From Methylomagnum ishizawai (GTDB lineage Bacteria; Pseudomonadota; Gammaproteobacteria; Methylococcales; Methylomonadaceae): DNA of 64,000 bases. Position numbers and translations under genes: made by a program. The stretch lies in assembly GCA_945861705.1 (NCBI GenBank), contig CAMAVM010000010.1, positions 1-64,000 on the forward strand, in the 5' to 3' direction. The notes under the pieces are model-generated. The model made no database searches, was not told where the DNA came from, and saw only the letters and a list, made by a program, of their open reading frames with translations. Shown here one piece after another: positions 27,937-36,704 of the stretch (within the stretch, counting starts at the first letter, position 1; each line of letters opens with the position of its first letter).

Positions 27937-29333
27937 AGCTCTGCCCTTAATATGCCTAACAACACTCGTATGTCAATGGCTTCTCCAACCCTATCCGCAA
28001 ATTGCTGAATTTCCGTTTCACGGTAATCCTTATAGCCGTAGCCCTTATATGCAGGATTAATCGCCTTAAAATAGCTGCTACGAAAATCGTCATCATCAAA
28101 AAGACCATGTACATGCGTACCCCAGATTTGTTGACTTTGATAATACAAGGGATAGCGGTTCATTCGGCCATAATGTATTTCATAACCTTTGATGGCGTAA
28201 CCGAATAAGGTATAGCTGCCGTTCGCCAGCACCTTGGGGGTTTGATAAATCACGTCATCGTCGATAAAACCGAAACCTGTTACCATACCTGGGGTATTGT
28301 GTTCCAGCGCATCAGGGTCATTCAAGTTTTGGCACAGCATCTGATAACCGCCACACAGCCCAAAGATTGGCTTGTTAAATGCCTTGATTTCATTGAACAA
28401 ACCCTGGCTTTTCAACCAACGTAGGTCATTCATAACTGTTTTGCTGCCGGGCAACAATACCATATCGAACGCTTGCAAGGGACGGCAAGCATGGATCAAT
28501 TCAACGTCCAATTCGCTATCTGCCATCAACACGTCCAGGTCGTTGTAATTACTTAAGCCTGGGTAAGTAATCACCGCGATGCGGATTTTGACATCACCCA
28601 AACGTTGTTGGTAATTCTGTAGCGATTGGGAATCCTCCATATCAATATTCAGTGGCATATAAGGCAATACGCCCAAAACAGGTACACCAAACCGTTCCTT
28701 GATAATGCGTTCGCCGTCGGTAAAAAAACGCCTATCCCCCCGAAATTTATTGATGACCACGCCAATAAGATTTTCTCGCATGACCGGTTCCATCAGTTCC
28801 AATGTGCCATAAATGGAAGCAAAAACACCGCCGCGCTCGATGTCCGCGACCAATATATTTTTGGTCTTGAAAGTGCTGGCAATAAAGCTATTGGAAAGAT
28901 CTCGATCCAGCAGATTCAACTCTACCGGCGAACCAGCGCCTTCGGCAATCACCAGATCATAATCTTGTTGCAGCTGTGTAAACGCCCGTGCTACGTGTTC
29001 TTTTAGGCTGGTCATTTCATCGTAATAACTCGTAATCGACTGGTTTTTATAAACCAAGCCATTCACAATAACCTGTACAGAACTGTCCCCATAAGACTTC
29101 AGCAACACCGGATTAAACAAATGACTGGGCGCAACCCGTGCGGCTTCTGCTTGGAAACATTGTGCCCTTGAAATTTCCCGCCCTTCCGGTGTAACCGCAG
29201 AATTATTGGAGACATTCTGCGCTTTAAACGGCGCAATACGGATGCCACGATCTGCAAAAAGACGGCATAGCGCCATCGTGACGGTGGTTTTTCCGGCATC
29301 GGAACTGGTGCCAAAAACGGCTAATGGGTGCAT
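27933..29333 (-). CDS. cobQ: Cobyric acid synthase
   Basis: Amidates four carboxylates of adenosylcobyrinic acid a,c-diamide. The N-terminal dethiobiotin-synthetase-like ATPase starts VFGTSSDAGKTTVTMALCR and has PFKAQNVSNNSAV; the C-terminal glutamine amidotransferase has FGLCGGYQML with the catalytic Cys and GTHVHGLFDDD with the His. Slightly short (466 aa) but complete. It runs with cobU; the gap to cobC holds an 18-bp palindrome. Confidence 0.94.
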   Translation of the reverse strand: MHPLAVFGTSSDAGKTTVTMALCRLFADRGIRIAPFKAQNVSNNSAVTPEGREISRAQCFQAEAARVAPSHLFNPVLLKSYGDSSVQVIVNGLVYKNQSITSYYDEMTSLKEHVARAFTQLQQDYDLVIAEGAGSPVELNLLDRDLSNSFIASTFKTKNILVADIERGGVFASIYGTLELMEPVMRENLIGVVINKFRGDRRFFTDGERIIKERFGVPVLGVLPYMPLNIDMEDSQSLQNYQQRLGDVKIRIAVITYPGLSNYNDLDVLMADSELDVELIHACRPLQAFDMVLLPGSKTVMNDLRWLKSQGLFNEIKAFNKPIFGLCGGYQMLCQNLNDPDALEHNTPGMVTGFGFIDDDVIYQTPKVLANGSYTLFGYAIKGYEIHYGRMNRYPLYYQSQQIWGTHVHGLFDDDDFRSSYFKAINPAYKGYGYKDYRETEIQQFADRVGEAIDIRVLLGILRAEL

Positions 29334-29419
29334 TTATAGATTTATTTATTGGGTAGTGGATTAAATCTGCATTTTGACGGACTTGTTGGCTTCATGCCTG
29401 TGGTTCGCATGTATTTTGG

Positions 29420-29446
29420 AGGGCAAACCTAGGTTTGCCACTCCTG
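29420..29446. repeat. Palindromic intergenic repeat, GGCAAACCTAGGTTTGCC type
   Basis: GGCAAACCTAGGTTTGCC (18 bp, perfect palindrome) inside GGAG...CTCC flanks. A related copy is at 51454-51479 (GTGCAAACCAAGGTTTGTAC, also inside GGAG...CTCC flanks). Two copies in non-homologous spacers point to a dispersed repeat family. Confidence 0.7.
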
Positions 29447-29476
29447 CCTATCAAGTTACAGGTTTCACCCGCTACC

Positions 29477-30043
29477 TTATTGGTTGAGGTAATGAATGTA
29501 TGTGTAATCGTTGATATGTTGCAGCTTATGCAGCGAACCAACATCAACACGAAATTTAAAAGCATTGGCTGGTGGCATTTGCAATACATGAGCCAACAAG
29601 GCACGAATAACGCCGGCATGGGTGACAAGTAAAACCTGTTTGGCTGGATTCTTTAAAAGCAATTCATCCCAAAAGCTGCCAACACGTTGGCACAATTCGC
29701 CAAAACATTCACCATTTGGTGGCGATGTCGTCACAAAATTTTCCGTCCAGTTTTTCAACACATCTGCATCTATATCGTCAAAGCGTTGGTTTTCCCAATC
29801 ACCAAAATTAACTTCCTGCAAACGGTCATCCGTCTCAATTGGCTTGGAAAAAGTTTGCGCCAATTGTACGCAACGGCTTAATGGGCTGCTGATTATCAAG
29901 CAATCCACCGATAAATCGGGTAATTTTTCGCGTATAAGCCGCGCCTCAGCTACGAAACTGTCGGCTAACTCGACATCGCTTTGACCATAACATAAGCCGT
30001 TAACGGTCTCTGTCTTGGTATGGCGGATCAGGTAAATGTCCAC
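29477..30043 (-). CDS. cobC: Alpha-ribazole phosphatase / histidine phosphatase
   Basis: Removes the 5'-phosphate of alpha-ribazole phosphate or of cobalamin 5'-phosphate. The 188-aa product has LIRHTKTE at residues 5-12 with the phosphohistidine, the later ISSPLSRCVQLA, and LLVTHAGVIRALLAH with the second His. The general family also holds phosphoglycerate mutases, but overlap with cobS (16 bp) makes the cobalamin role firm. Confidence 0.88.
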   Translation of the reverse strand: MDIYLIRHTKTETVNGLCYGQSDVELADSFVAEARLIREKLPDLSVDCLIISSPLSRCVQLAQTFSKPIETDDRLQEVNFGDWENQRFDDIDADVLKNWTENFVTTSPPNGECFGELCQRVGSFWDELLLKNPAKQVLLVTHAGVIRALLAHVLQMPPANAFKFRVDVGSLHKLQHINDYTYIHYLNQ

Positions 30044-30774
30044 AATGCGCTGATGCTTAGATAAAAAATAACTTCCGCCACTTGCTGGCTAGTACCTAGG
30101 CAATCGCCAGTATAACCGCCGATGTGACGATAGAAATAACGGCCTAATCGCCAATTAGCTAATAGCACAAGAGGGATGGCTAAACTGCAAAGTAACGGGA
30201 GCAACAGCAAAGGCAGTAAGGCAATAGTCCCCGCAATAAGTAACTCCTGGGTACTGGGCTTATAAACTGCCACACTGCCTTTACTGTTGTCGCTTCGGGC
30301 ATAATCATAAGTTCGCATCAACAGTAACGGTTGAAAGCGGCTAATACTATGTCCGGCAAACAATAATAGGGGTACGGAAGCGGCTGGCAGCGAACTCAGC
30401 AAACTGATTTTTAAGGCCATCAACAATAACAGGCCGAGCGCACCATAAGCGCCAATCTGCGAATCTTTCATGATGTCCAGAATGCGTTGCTTGTCGTAAC
30501 CGCCACCAAAACCGTCACAGACATCGGCAAAACCGTCTTCATGAAATGCGCCTGTGAGCAAAATCCCTGCAATTAAAGCCAGTATCACTCCGGTTGTTTG
30601 CACCCACAACAGATTCGCCAGATAAAAACACAATCCAGTTAATCCACCCACCACCCAGCCGACCAAGGGCAGATAAATGCTGGCTTGCGGCAATTGGTTG
30701 TAGTCCTGATCTTTGGGTGCAGGTAGCCGTGTATAGAAACTAAGGGCAAGGAAGAATAGTTTTAGTTGTGGCAT
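30028..30774 (-). CDS. cobS: Adenosylcobinamide-GDP ribazoletransferase
   Basis: Membrane enzyme joining adenosylcobinamide-GDP and alpha-ribazole to give cobalamin. The 248-aa product has the family motifs FYTRLPAP at the N terminus, [23 protein letters not shown] (metal-binding acids) and DSQIGAYG, with several hydrophobic helices. It sits 2 bp after cobT and overlaps cobC. Confidence 0.94.
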   Translation of the reverse strand: [248 protein letters not shown]

Positions 30775-30776
30775 AC

Positions 30777-31862
30777 CTAGTGGCTTGTTTGCTGATCGAC
30801 CCCAGCATCAGCAAACGTGGACATCTCGTTTAAAAATAAGATAGCGGACTGGATTAACGGATAGGCAACGGCAATTCCTGAGCCTTCACCCAAACGTAAT
30901 TCCAGGTTCAATAGGGGCTGAGCTTTAAGGTACGACAATAAAGCTTTATGGCCTTGCTCGGAAGATACGTGGCAGAACACGCAATAATCCAACACAGTCG
31001 GATACAGTTTGTATGCCACTAGCAGCGAGGCACTGGCAATAAAGCCATCGACCATAATCAGCATTCCTAGCTCGGCGGCCTTGAGGTAAGCGCCCACCAT
31101 CATGGCAATTTCAAAACCGCCGAAAGTAGCCAGCACATCCAGTGGTGCTGTTATATCTTTATGGAAATTTAAGGCTTGCTGTAACACGTCGTGCTTATGG
31201 TGTAACTGGCTATCATCCAAACCAGTACCGCGACCAACGCATTGTTCCATTGAAAGACCAGTCAGGCAATGTGCAAGCAAAGCGGCGGATGAGGTGTTGC
31301 CTATACCCATTTCACCAAAACCAATACAGTTACAGCCGTTTGTATGCTGTTGTCTTACCAGTTCTGCACCTGAATGTATGGCTTTTAGGCACTGATTTGC
31401 AGACATGGCAGAATCATAAAGAAAGTTTTTTGTGCCTTCGGCTATTTTTGCATTAATCAGTTTGGGATGACCACTAAAAGCCCCCTCTCCCTCTGGGAGA
31501 GGGTTGGGGTGAGGGAAATCAGCATTAACCCCAGCATCCACAATCAACAATTCCAAGCTGTGTTGCCTTGCAAATACACTGATCGCCGCACCTCCCGCCA
31601 AAAAATTGGCAACCATTTGTGCGGTAACAGCTTGCGGATACGCGCTGACCCCTGATTCTACTATGCCGTGATCACCGGCAAAAATGAGAATGGTTGGCTT
31701 ATTTAGTTTGGGTTCTAGGCTATTTTGGATCAAGCCTATTTTCAGTGCGAGGTTTTCTAATTGTCCTAACGCACCCAGCGGTTTAGTTTTTTGGTCGATT
31801 TTGGCTTGTAGGTCAGGCTTTAGCCGTGAGGAGACCGGATTAATGCTAAAACCTAGCGACAC
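30777..31862 (-). CDS. cobT: Nicotinate-nucleotide:dimethylbenzimidazole phosphoribosyltransferase with in-frame repeat insertion
   Basis: Makes alpha-ribazole phosphate from nicotinate mononucleotide and dimethylbenzimidazole. Conserved parts are KPLGALGQLENLALKIG, FAGDHGIVESGVSAYP, GFGEMGIGNTSSAALL, GRGTGLDD and the C-terminal LRLGEGSGIAVAYPL with the catalytic Glu. Residues 118-131 (HPNPLPEGEGAFSG) are an insertion between ADFP and HPKL, encoded by a copy of the palindromic CCCTCTCCC repeat; the frame is kept. It overlaps bluB by 10 bp. Confidence 0.93.
   Translation of the reverse strand: MSLGFSINPVSSRLKPDLQAKIDQKTKPLGALGQLENLALKIGLIQNSLEPKLNKPTILIFAGDHGIVESGVSAYPQAVTAQMVANFLAGGAAISVFARQHSLELLIVDAGVNADFPHPNPLPEGEGAFSGHPKLINAKIAEGTKNFLYDSAMSANQCLKAIHSGAELVRQQHTNGCNCIGFGEMGIGNTSSAALLAHCLTGLSMEQCVGRGTGLDDSQLHHKHDVLQQALNFHKDITAPLDVLATFGGFEIAMMVGAYLKAAELGMLIMVDGFIASASLLVAYKLYPTVLDYCVFCHVSSEQGHKALLSYLKAQPLLNLELRLGEGSGIAVAYPLIQSAILFLNEMSTFADAGVDQQTSH
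31470..31515. repeat. Palindromic repeat inserted in the cobT coding region
   Basis: The plus strand reads CCCCCTCTCCCTCTGGGAGA then GGGTTGGGGTGAGGG; CCCTCTCCC/GGGAGAGGG form the core hairpin. On the cobT strand about 42 bp give 14 extra codons. A degenerate relative is at 8181-8216. Confidence 0.75.
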
Positions 31863-32506
31863 GGACTGTTCCAGTTATTTTCAAAGACCAATTCATTGAT
31901 GTTTCTTCGCTCTGCCCACTGTTCCTGCTCAAGCATAGGTTTGTCGTAGAACTTTTCCACATGACCTAAACATAAGATAGCCACGGGGTGGCTGTCTTCC
32001 GGCATACTAAATAACGCTTTCAAGGCTTGCGGTTCAAACAGGGACACCCAGCCCATACCCAGCCCTTCCGCCCTGGCGGCGAGCCACATATTTTGGATTG
32101 CACACGACAACGAAGCTAAATCCATTTCCGGTAAGGTGCGGCGACCAAAGATAAAATCTTCGCGCCGATCACACAAAGCGGCAACCAATACTTCGCCGCA
32201 CTCCAGGATACCTTCGACTTTCAGCTTCATGAATTCATCTTCACGTTCGTTTAAGGCTTTGGCAGTGAGGATTCTTTCTTTTTCGACCAGATTGTGGATG
32301 CCCTTGCGTAAACCCGAATCGCTGATACGGATAAACCGCCACGGCTGCATAAAACCCACACTGGGCGCATGGTGCGCGGCAGCCAGCAATTGGTTGAAAA
32401 TTTCAGGGTCAACCGGATCAGGCAAGAAATGGCGCACGTCGCGGCGTTCGTAAATGGCGCGGTAAACGGCGGCGATGTCGGAATCAGGATAGCGGTGTTG
32501 GGGCAT
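31853..32506 (-). CDS. bluB: 5,6-dimethylbenzimidazole synthase
   Basis: Oxygen-dependent enzyme that breaks down reduced FMN to dimethylbenzimidazole, the lower ligand of cobalamin. The 217-aa nitroreductase-fold protein has RRDVRHFLPDPV near the N terminus, HHAPSVGFMQPWRFI, TLPEMDLASLSCAIQNMWLAA with the BluB-type acidic residue, and GLGMGWVSLF. First gene of bluB-cobT-cobS-cobC. It implies aerobic synthesis of the lower ligand. I see no cobalamin riboswitch in the 81-bp leader, which is largely a repeat. Confidence 0.93.
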   Translation of the reverse strand: MPQHRYPDSDIAAVYRAIYERRDVRHFLPDPVDPEIFNQLLAAAHHAPSVGFMQPWRFIRISDSGLRKGIHNLVEKERILTAKALNEREDEFMKLKVEGILECGEVLVAALCDRREDFIFGRRTLPEMDLASLSCAIQNMWLAARAEGLGMGWVSLFEPQALKALFSMPEDSHPVAILCLGHVEKFYDKPMLEQEQWAERRNINELVFENNWNSPCR

Positions 32507-32523
32507 TGTTATTAAATTGAGGA

Positions 32524-32602
32524 CGTAGGATGCGGTGAGGTACGAACCGCATCGTTCAAGTTTCGCGATTGATGCGGTTCACTCTGTTCACCGCATCCTA
32601 CG
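32524..32602. repeat. Inverted repeat, GTAGGATGCGGTGA type, overlapping a gene end
   Basis: The left arm starts CGTAGGATGCGGTGAGGTAC, and the right arm ends CACCGCATCCTACG; the arms match at both ends (CGTAGGATGCGGTGA and GAACCGCATC) with a short unlike centre. The right arm runs into the 3' end of the transporter gene (stop at 32588-32590) and encodes its last residues VRRMR. It shares TGAGGTACGAA with the repeat at 51321-51387. Confidence 0.75.
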
Positions 32603-33670
32603 TACTGGCATGTACAATTCCGATCTACGCTGAAACAAAGTAAAATCAACGAATGAAGCAATAAGATGCTGGACGAGGTTATAAAAAATAATCGGCAACA
32701 TGACTTGCGGGTGGTCGGCTAAAGCGACTGAGACAAGCACCAGCCCTGTGCCATTGTTGTTCATGCCAAGACCAAACATCAACGAGGCCATGTCTTTACG
32801 GTCTGAGCGGAAAATTTGCGCCAGCAGATAACCAGTAGCAAAGGTAGCAAGACAAAGCGCAACAACAATTGCCAACATAATGGCTAAAAAGTCGATGTCC
32901 GGTTGCGACAATGCTTTGGGCAAACTTAGAGAAGCGTTGGAATAATTCAGCAATAACAGGATGCAATAGTTTATGAGTTTTACATGAGGTTTTACCTCGG
33001 CAAGCCGGGACTCACCGATGAGACGATGCGCCAAGATGCCTAGCAATGACGGCAGGATGACCCAAATTCCCAGAAACGTTATCACACCATCAGAAGCGAT
33101 TTCATGTAAATCTTCAGAATAATCACCTGTGGTCACGAAACCGACAGCATGAAGAACCAATGGAGTGAGTATCGGGCTGAGTAAAGTGGTGAGCAATACC
33201 AAGCCTAGGCTTAAAGCAAGGTTGCCATTGGCGTTTTGCGCCCATGCCGTGGATGCTCCAGCAATCGGCATAGAAGCAACCAGTGCGAGACCAACAAGAA
33301 TATGCTGTACTTCTTCTGGATTATGCCAGAACTTCATGATGAAGCTAATGCCGATAATAAAGAATAGTGGTATCAACACATTGCCTGACAAACCGCTTAA
33401 CAGGATCAATGGCTTTTGCGCCAGTTGAGTAAGCTGCTTAGTTTTTACTCCCAGCCCTGCGTTGAACAATAATAACGACAGCATCAGTGGCGGCAAGGAA
33501 AAGTCTATTTTATTTTGGAACAAAACGATGCTACCCAACTCAACTTCACGAATCCAAATGCCAAATCCTGGCAGTAAGGCGGCGATAAAATAGGAAGTGA
33601 TAATTATCCAAATGAAATACCGGTGGATAGTGTGCGTGAGCGTTTCGACCCAATGCTTTGCTGGAATCAT
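32588..33670 (-). CDS. Bile acid:sodium symporter (BASS/SBF) family transporter
   Basis: About nine or ten hydrophobic helices in 360 aa. LALVASMPIAGASTAWAQNANGN and MFGLGMNNNGTGLVLVS are the two crossover motifs of the BASS fold. The substrate is unknown; bacterial members carry organic anions rather than bile acids. The C terminus is written by a palindromic repeat, so the original end may have differed. Downstream of the rubredoxin reductase gene by 42 bp, possibly on the same transcript. Confidence 0.83.
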   Translation of the reverse strand: MIPAKHWVETLTHTIHRYFIWIIITSYFIAALLPGFGIWIREVELGSIVLFQNKIDFSLPPLMLSLLLFNAGLGVKTKQLTQLAQKPLILLSGLSGNVLIPLFFIIGISFIMKFWHNPEEVQHILVGLALVASMPIAGASTAWAQNANGNLALSLGLVLLTTLLSPILTPLVLHAVGFVTTGDYSEDLHEIASDGVITFLGIWVILPSLLGILAHRLIGESRLAEVKPHVKLINYCILLLLNYSNASLSLPKALSQPDIDFLAIMLAIVVALCLATFATGYLLAQIFRSDRKDMASLMFGLGMNNNGTGLVLVSVALADHPQVMLPIIFYNLVQHLIASFVDFTLFQRRSELYMPVRRMR

Positions 33671-33712
33671 GGTTGATTTAATTTTTAAGCGTTAATGGAT
33701 GCAACCGCCCAA

Positions 33713-34726
33713 CTAAAGATTATACGGATGCCCCGCCTCAAATCCATGCACCTTGGCCTTAGTCGAAAACGGTGCGGGCGACCAGGCCACTTGCTCTTGT
33801 CCTGCCAGATAATTCGCTAACCACAAGGCTTGGCTACGGATGGGCAGGATGTAGGCGTAGAGCTTGCCGTCAGGCAATTCAGCGGCATCACCCACAGCAA
33901 AAATAGCTTCATCGCTGGTTTGTAAGTAAGGATTAACCTTTATCCCCCTGCCTACGTCCAAACCAGCCTGTTGGGCTAATTCGGTGCGTGGTTTAAACCC
34001 GCACGCGACGATAACGGCATCAAACTCGGTATTCACATCCGTTTCTACGCACATTTTACCGCCTTCCTCAACGATGCCATGCACGGCTTGATTAAATAAA
34101 ACTGCAATACCTGATGATTGGAGGACGCCGAGTAGGGAAGCTGAATCCTCGGCAACCAATTGCCGTTCCATCAACCTATCCATCGCGTGATAAACAGTCA
34201 CCTTATCGCCAGCAACAGCCAAATCTGAGGCGACTTCACAACCGATCAACCCGCCCCCAATTACGGCCCAATGGGGATGTTTATTTTGGCTTAAAAACGG
34301 CTGGCGGAATTTCCGCATAGCTTTTAAATCGACAAGGCTATTTAAGCTAAAAAACAGCTTTTCAAAAGGACGGAACGGTGGCGGCACGAATGCTGCCGAT
34401 CCCTGAGCCAATATCAACTTGTCATAAGATAATGATTTTTCCTGACCTGGGCCGTCAATGGCGATTGTCTTCGCGTTACGATCAATCGCAGTGACTTCCG
34501 AGCCAGCAATGACATCAATATTATTTTCACGCAACTTCTCGAAACCCTTGAGGATAATGGACTGCTCAATATCGGTCTTGGTAAAACCACGGGATAGCAG
34601 CGGCCTGGAATAGTAACCGTCGTGTTCACAGGTCACCAAAACGATTTCAGCATCTGGGGACAGTGCCCGATACTTTTCGGCAAAGGTCACACCCGCGATA
34701 CCTGATCCAACAATGACAATGTTCAT
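33713..34726 (-). CDS. FAD/NAD-dependent reductase, probable rubredoxin reductase
   Basis: The 337-aa flavoprotein has the FAD-binding VIVGSGIAGVTFAEKYR at the N terminus, YDKLILAQGS, a second Rossmann motif AVIGGGLIGCEVASDLA for NAD(P)H, and FAVGDAAELPDG near the C terminus. It follows a rubredoxin gene by 61 bp, so it probably reduces that rubredoxin. Somewhat shorter than the roughly 385-aa Pseudomonas enzymes. Nitrite reductase-type small flavoproteins are an alternative. Confidence 0.85.
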   Translation of the reverse strand: MNIVIVGSGIAGVTFAEKYRALSPDAEIVLVTCEHDGYYSRPLLSRGFTKTDIEQSIILKGFEKLRENNIDVIAGSEVTAIDRNAKTIAIDGPGQEKSLSYDKLILAQGSAAFVPPPFRPFEKLFFSLNSLVDLKAMRKFRQPFLSQNKHPHWAVIGGGLIGCEVASDLAVAGDKVTVYHAMDRLMERQLVAEDSASLLGVLQSSGIAVLFNQAVHGIVEEGGKMCVETDVNTEFDAVIVACGFKPRTELAQQAGLDVGRGIKVNPYLQTSDEAIFAVGDAAELPDGKLYAYILPIRSQALWLANYLAGQEQVAWSPAPFSTKAKVHGFEAGHPYNL

Positions 34727-34787
34727 GCTGCCTTCCTAATTTTTTTAGGTTTTAATTATTATTGTTAAACCAATCTTACCGCATCTT

Positions 34788-34958
34788 TTAGTTGATTAAC
34801 TCAAAATCACTTTTGCCTACGCCGCATTCCGGGCAATGCCAATCGTCTGGAATATCTTCCCATAACGTACCTGGCGCAAGATCAGAATCGGGATCGCCTG
34901 CTTCTTCATCATAAATATGTCCACAAACGGCGCATTCATATTTTTTATAATCGGACAC
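34788..34958 (-). CDS. Rubredoxin
   Basis: The 56-aa protein has the two CxxC knuckles [11 protein letters not shown] (Cys9, Cys12) and [13 protein letters not shown] (Cys42, Cys45) that bind one iron, with the aromatic core residues (Tyr4, Tyr7, Tyr16, Trp33, Trp40) of rubredoxins. It starts with GTG at 34958, 6 nt after a strong AGGAG. It is too short for usual ORF cut-offs. With the reductase just downstream it forms an electron-transfer pair, for example to an oxygenase, peroxidase or superoxide-reductase-like enzyme. Confidence 0.95.
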   Translation of the reverse strand: MSDYKKYECAVCGHIYDEEAGDPDSDLAPGTLWEDIPDDWHCPECGVGKSDFELIN

Positions 34959-35041
34959 TTTTTTCTCCTAATGGTCGAGTAATTGGCAATGAGTTAATTT
35001 TATTCCGAGAGCTATTTTACTATTCAAGCCGATAATGTCGG

Positions 35042-36172
35042 TTATTTTTTAAATGGCAGATATTTTGTCGCATCATCCTTATAAAATTGCACTGCATTTT
35101 TTTCTCTGACCAAAAACTGCGCGATGGCTTTGGCAAAGCGCTCATCTTGAAACCAGTGCGCGGAATAGGTCGTGACTGGTTCAAAACCACGGGCAATTTT
35201 ATGTTCGCCCTGTGCGCCAGAATCAAAACGCTTGAGTCCTTTGGCAATGCAATAATCCAGCCCCTGATAGTAACACGCCTCAAAATGTAGCGCGTTGTAT
35301 TCCTCAAGACAGCCCCAATAACGGCCATATAAGGTATCGCTACCCACAAAACTGAGTGCCGCACCGACATACGCGCCGTCTTTCAGGGCAAACGCTAACA
35401 GCAGTTGGTCGCTCATTGTCTCAGCACATCTCAGGAAAAAATCGAGATTCAGATAAGGCCGCGTACCATGCTTAAGATACGTCATCTGATAAAAATCATA
35501 AAATACCTGCCACTGATACTCACTGACTTCCCCACCTGATAGCTGAACCATTTCAATGTCTTGCTCGATGACCTTCCGGCGTTCACGTTTCAGCATCTTG
35601 CGCTTACTGGCGTTCAACGTACTTAGAAAGTCATCGAAGGTCTGGTAATTTTTGTTAAACCATTGGAATTGCACGCCTTCTCGAATTGCCAAGCCCAAGG
35701 CACGGAATGATTCCAGTTGCTCACCGACGGGGAATAAACAATGCCAGGAAGAAATACCGTCTTGCTCAGATTGTATTTTGATGAAATCAACCAGCAATTC
35801 GGTTATTTGCTGTTGATCGGCGTGGTCATTAATTGCAATCCGCAAGCCCTGACACGGCGTAAAAGGAATAGCAGTCAACCATTTAGGATAATAACTTACC
35901 CCGTTCTGCTCATAAGCATAAGCCCATTGATTATCAAACACATACTCGCCACGGGAATGAGTTTTAAGATACAACGGCATTGCCGCAATTAGATTGTTGC
36001 TTTCAGTAACCAGCAAATGCTTAGGTTGCCAACCCGCCTGCTTAGACACACAAGCACTTTCCTCCAATGCTAACAAAAACTCATGCCGCATAAAGGGATA
36101 GCCATCCCCAATAAGTGCGTTCCAAGCTTGGCTATCCACTTGGTTTATGGCGGTGATTTGTTTTATTTCCAT
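35042..36172 (-). CDS. FemAB/GNAT-like acyltransferase (PF04339 family)
   Basis: The 376-aa product matches the bacterial FemAB-like group: FMRHEFLLALEESACVS, GWQPKHLLV, YYPKWLTAIPFTPCQG, a central LNASKRKMLKRERRKV and C-terminal FEACYYQGLDYCIAKGL plus KIARGFEPVTTYSAHW. Such proteins carry a double GNAT fold. The substrate is unknown. It stands alone; the gene downstream is rubredoxin. Confidence 0.8.
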   Translation of the reverse strand: MEIKQITAINQVDSQAWNALIGDGYPFMRHEFLLALEESACVSKQAGWQPKHLLVTESNNLIAAMPLYLKTHSRGEYVFDNQWAYAYEQNGVSYYPKWLTAIPFTPCQGLRIAINDHADQQQITELLVDFIKIQSEQDGISSWHCLFPVGEQLESFRALGLAIREGVQFQWFNKNYQTFDDFLSTLNASKRKMLKRERRKVIEQDIEMVQLSGGEVSEYQWQVFYDFYQMTYLKHGTRPYLNLDFFLRCAETMSDQLLLAFALKDGAYVGAALSFVGSDTLYGRYWGCLEEYNALHFEACYYQGLDYCIAKGLKRFDSGAQGEHKIARGFEPVTTYSAHWFQDERFAKAIAQFLVREKNAVQFYKDDATKYLPFKK

Positions 36173-36229
36173 ATAGCGCGGTCAACTTTCTGGCACATAA
36201 TCAGGATAACGGGAAATTCTACAAATTCA

Positions 36230-36262
36230 AAAATCCCTACACTATCAAAGAGTAGGGATTTT
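36230..36262 (-). terminator. Hairpin terminator of the Gly/His-rich lipoprotein gene
   Basis: AAAATCCCTAC and GTAGGGATTTT form an 11-bp perfect stem with an 11-nt loop; the A and T tails make it usable in both directions. It lies 200 bp after the lipoprotein stop (the intervening stretch holds no gene I can see) and upstream of the FemAB-like gene. Confidence 0.6.
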
Positions 36263-36461
36263 AAGTTATCTCATAATACCGGAATGTTAACGTAGCGTGG
36301 GCGTTGCTTACGATTAAGCGGCTTGTTTAGCGCGACTGGCTTATATAAATCTGACCTTTTATAGCTCAAGCGCTTATCCTCATCATGGAGCTGCATCTAC
36401 GCTTGATATTTATATCATAGCAGGGAGTGTATATTACGGATTCAATACGAACCTTGCGGAA

Positions 36462-36704
36462 TTAATCGTCATCGTGTTGACCATGATGTCCTCTCCAGCC
36501 ATGATGCCCACCCCAATTATTACCGCCACCATTCCAGCCGCGACCACCATGCCAACCATGATGTCCACCACCATAATACCCGTTAGATTGGTAGCCGTTG
36601 TTATAGCCGTTATAAGCACCTCGGTAACCATTAGGATATACAGCACAACCCTGTAGAATGAGTGCAAAACCTAATAAAGCCATCAAAACTAATAATTTTT
36701 TCAT
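36462..36704 (-). CDS. Small Gly/His/Tyr-rich lipoprotein
   Basis: The 80-aa product has a lipoprotein signal with LQGC at residues 17-20. The mature part is almost entirely Gly, Asn, Tyr, Trp and His: NGYNNGYQSNGYYGGGHHGW, then GNNWGGHHGWRGHHGQHDDD. Three HH pairs and a terminal HDDD could bind metal ions such as Cu, Ni or Zn. The reverse strand and another minus frame are also open because of the composition. Function unknown. Confidence 0.75.
   Translation of the reverse strand: MKKLLVLMALLGFALILQGCAVYPNGYRGAYNGYNNGYQSNGYYGGGHHGWHGGRGWNGGGNNWGGHHGWRGHHGQHDDD

Noticed and set aside
34982-35041. Rho-independent terminator after the FemAB-like gene
   Set aside because: The CCGA/TCGG stem is only four or five pairs and overlaps the stop codon region.
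36434-36667. Second minus frame rich in Met, Val and Ile over the Gly/His-rich lipoprotein gene
   Set aside because: Open only because of the repetitive GGT/CAT codons of the real gene, which has the lipobox and signal peptide.
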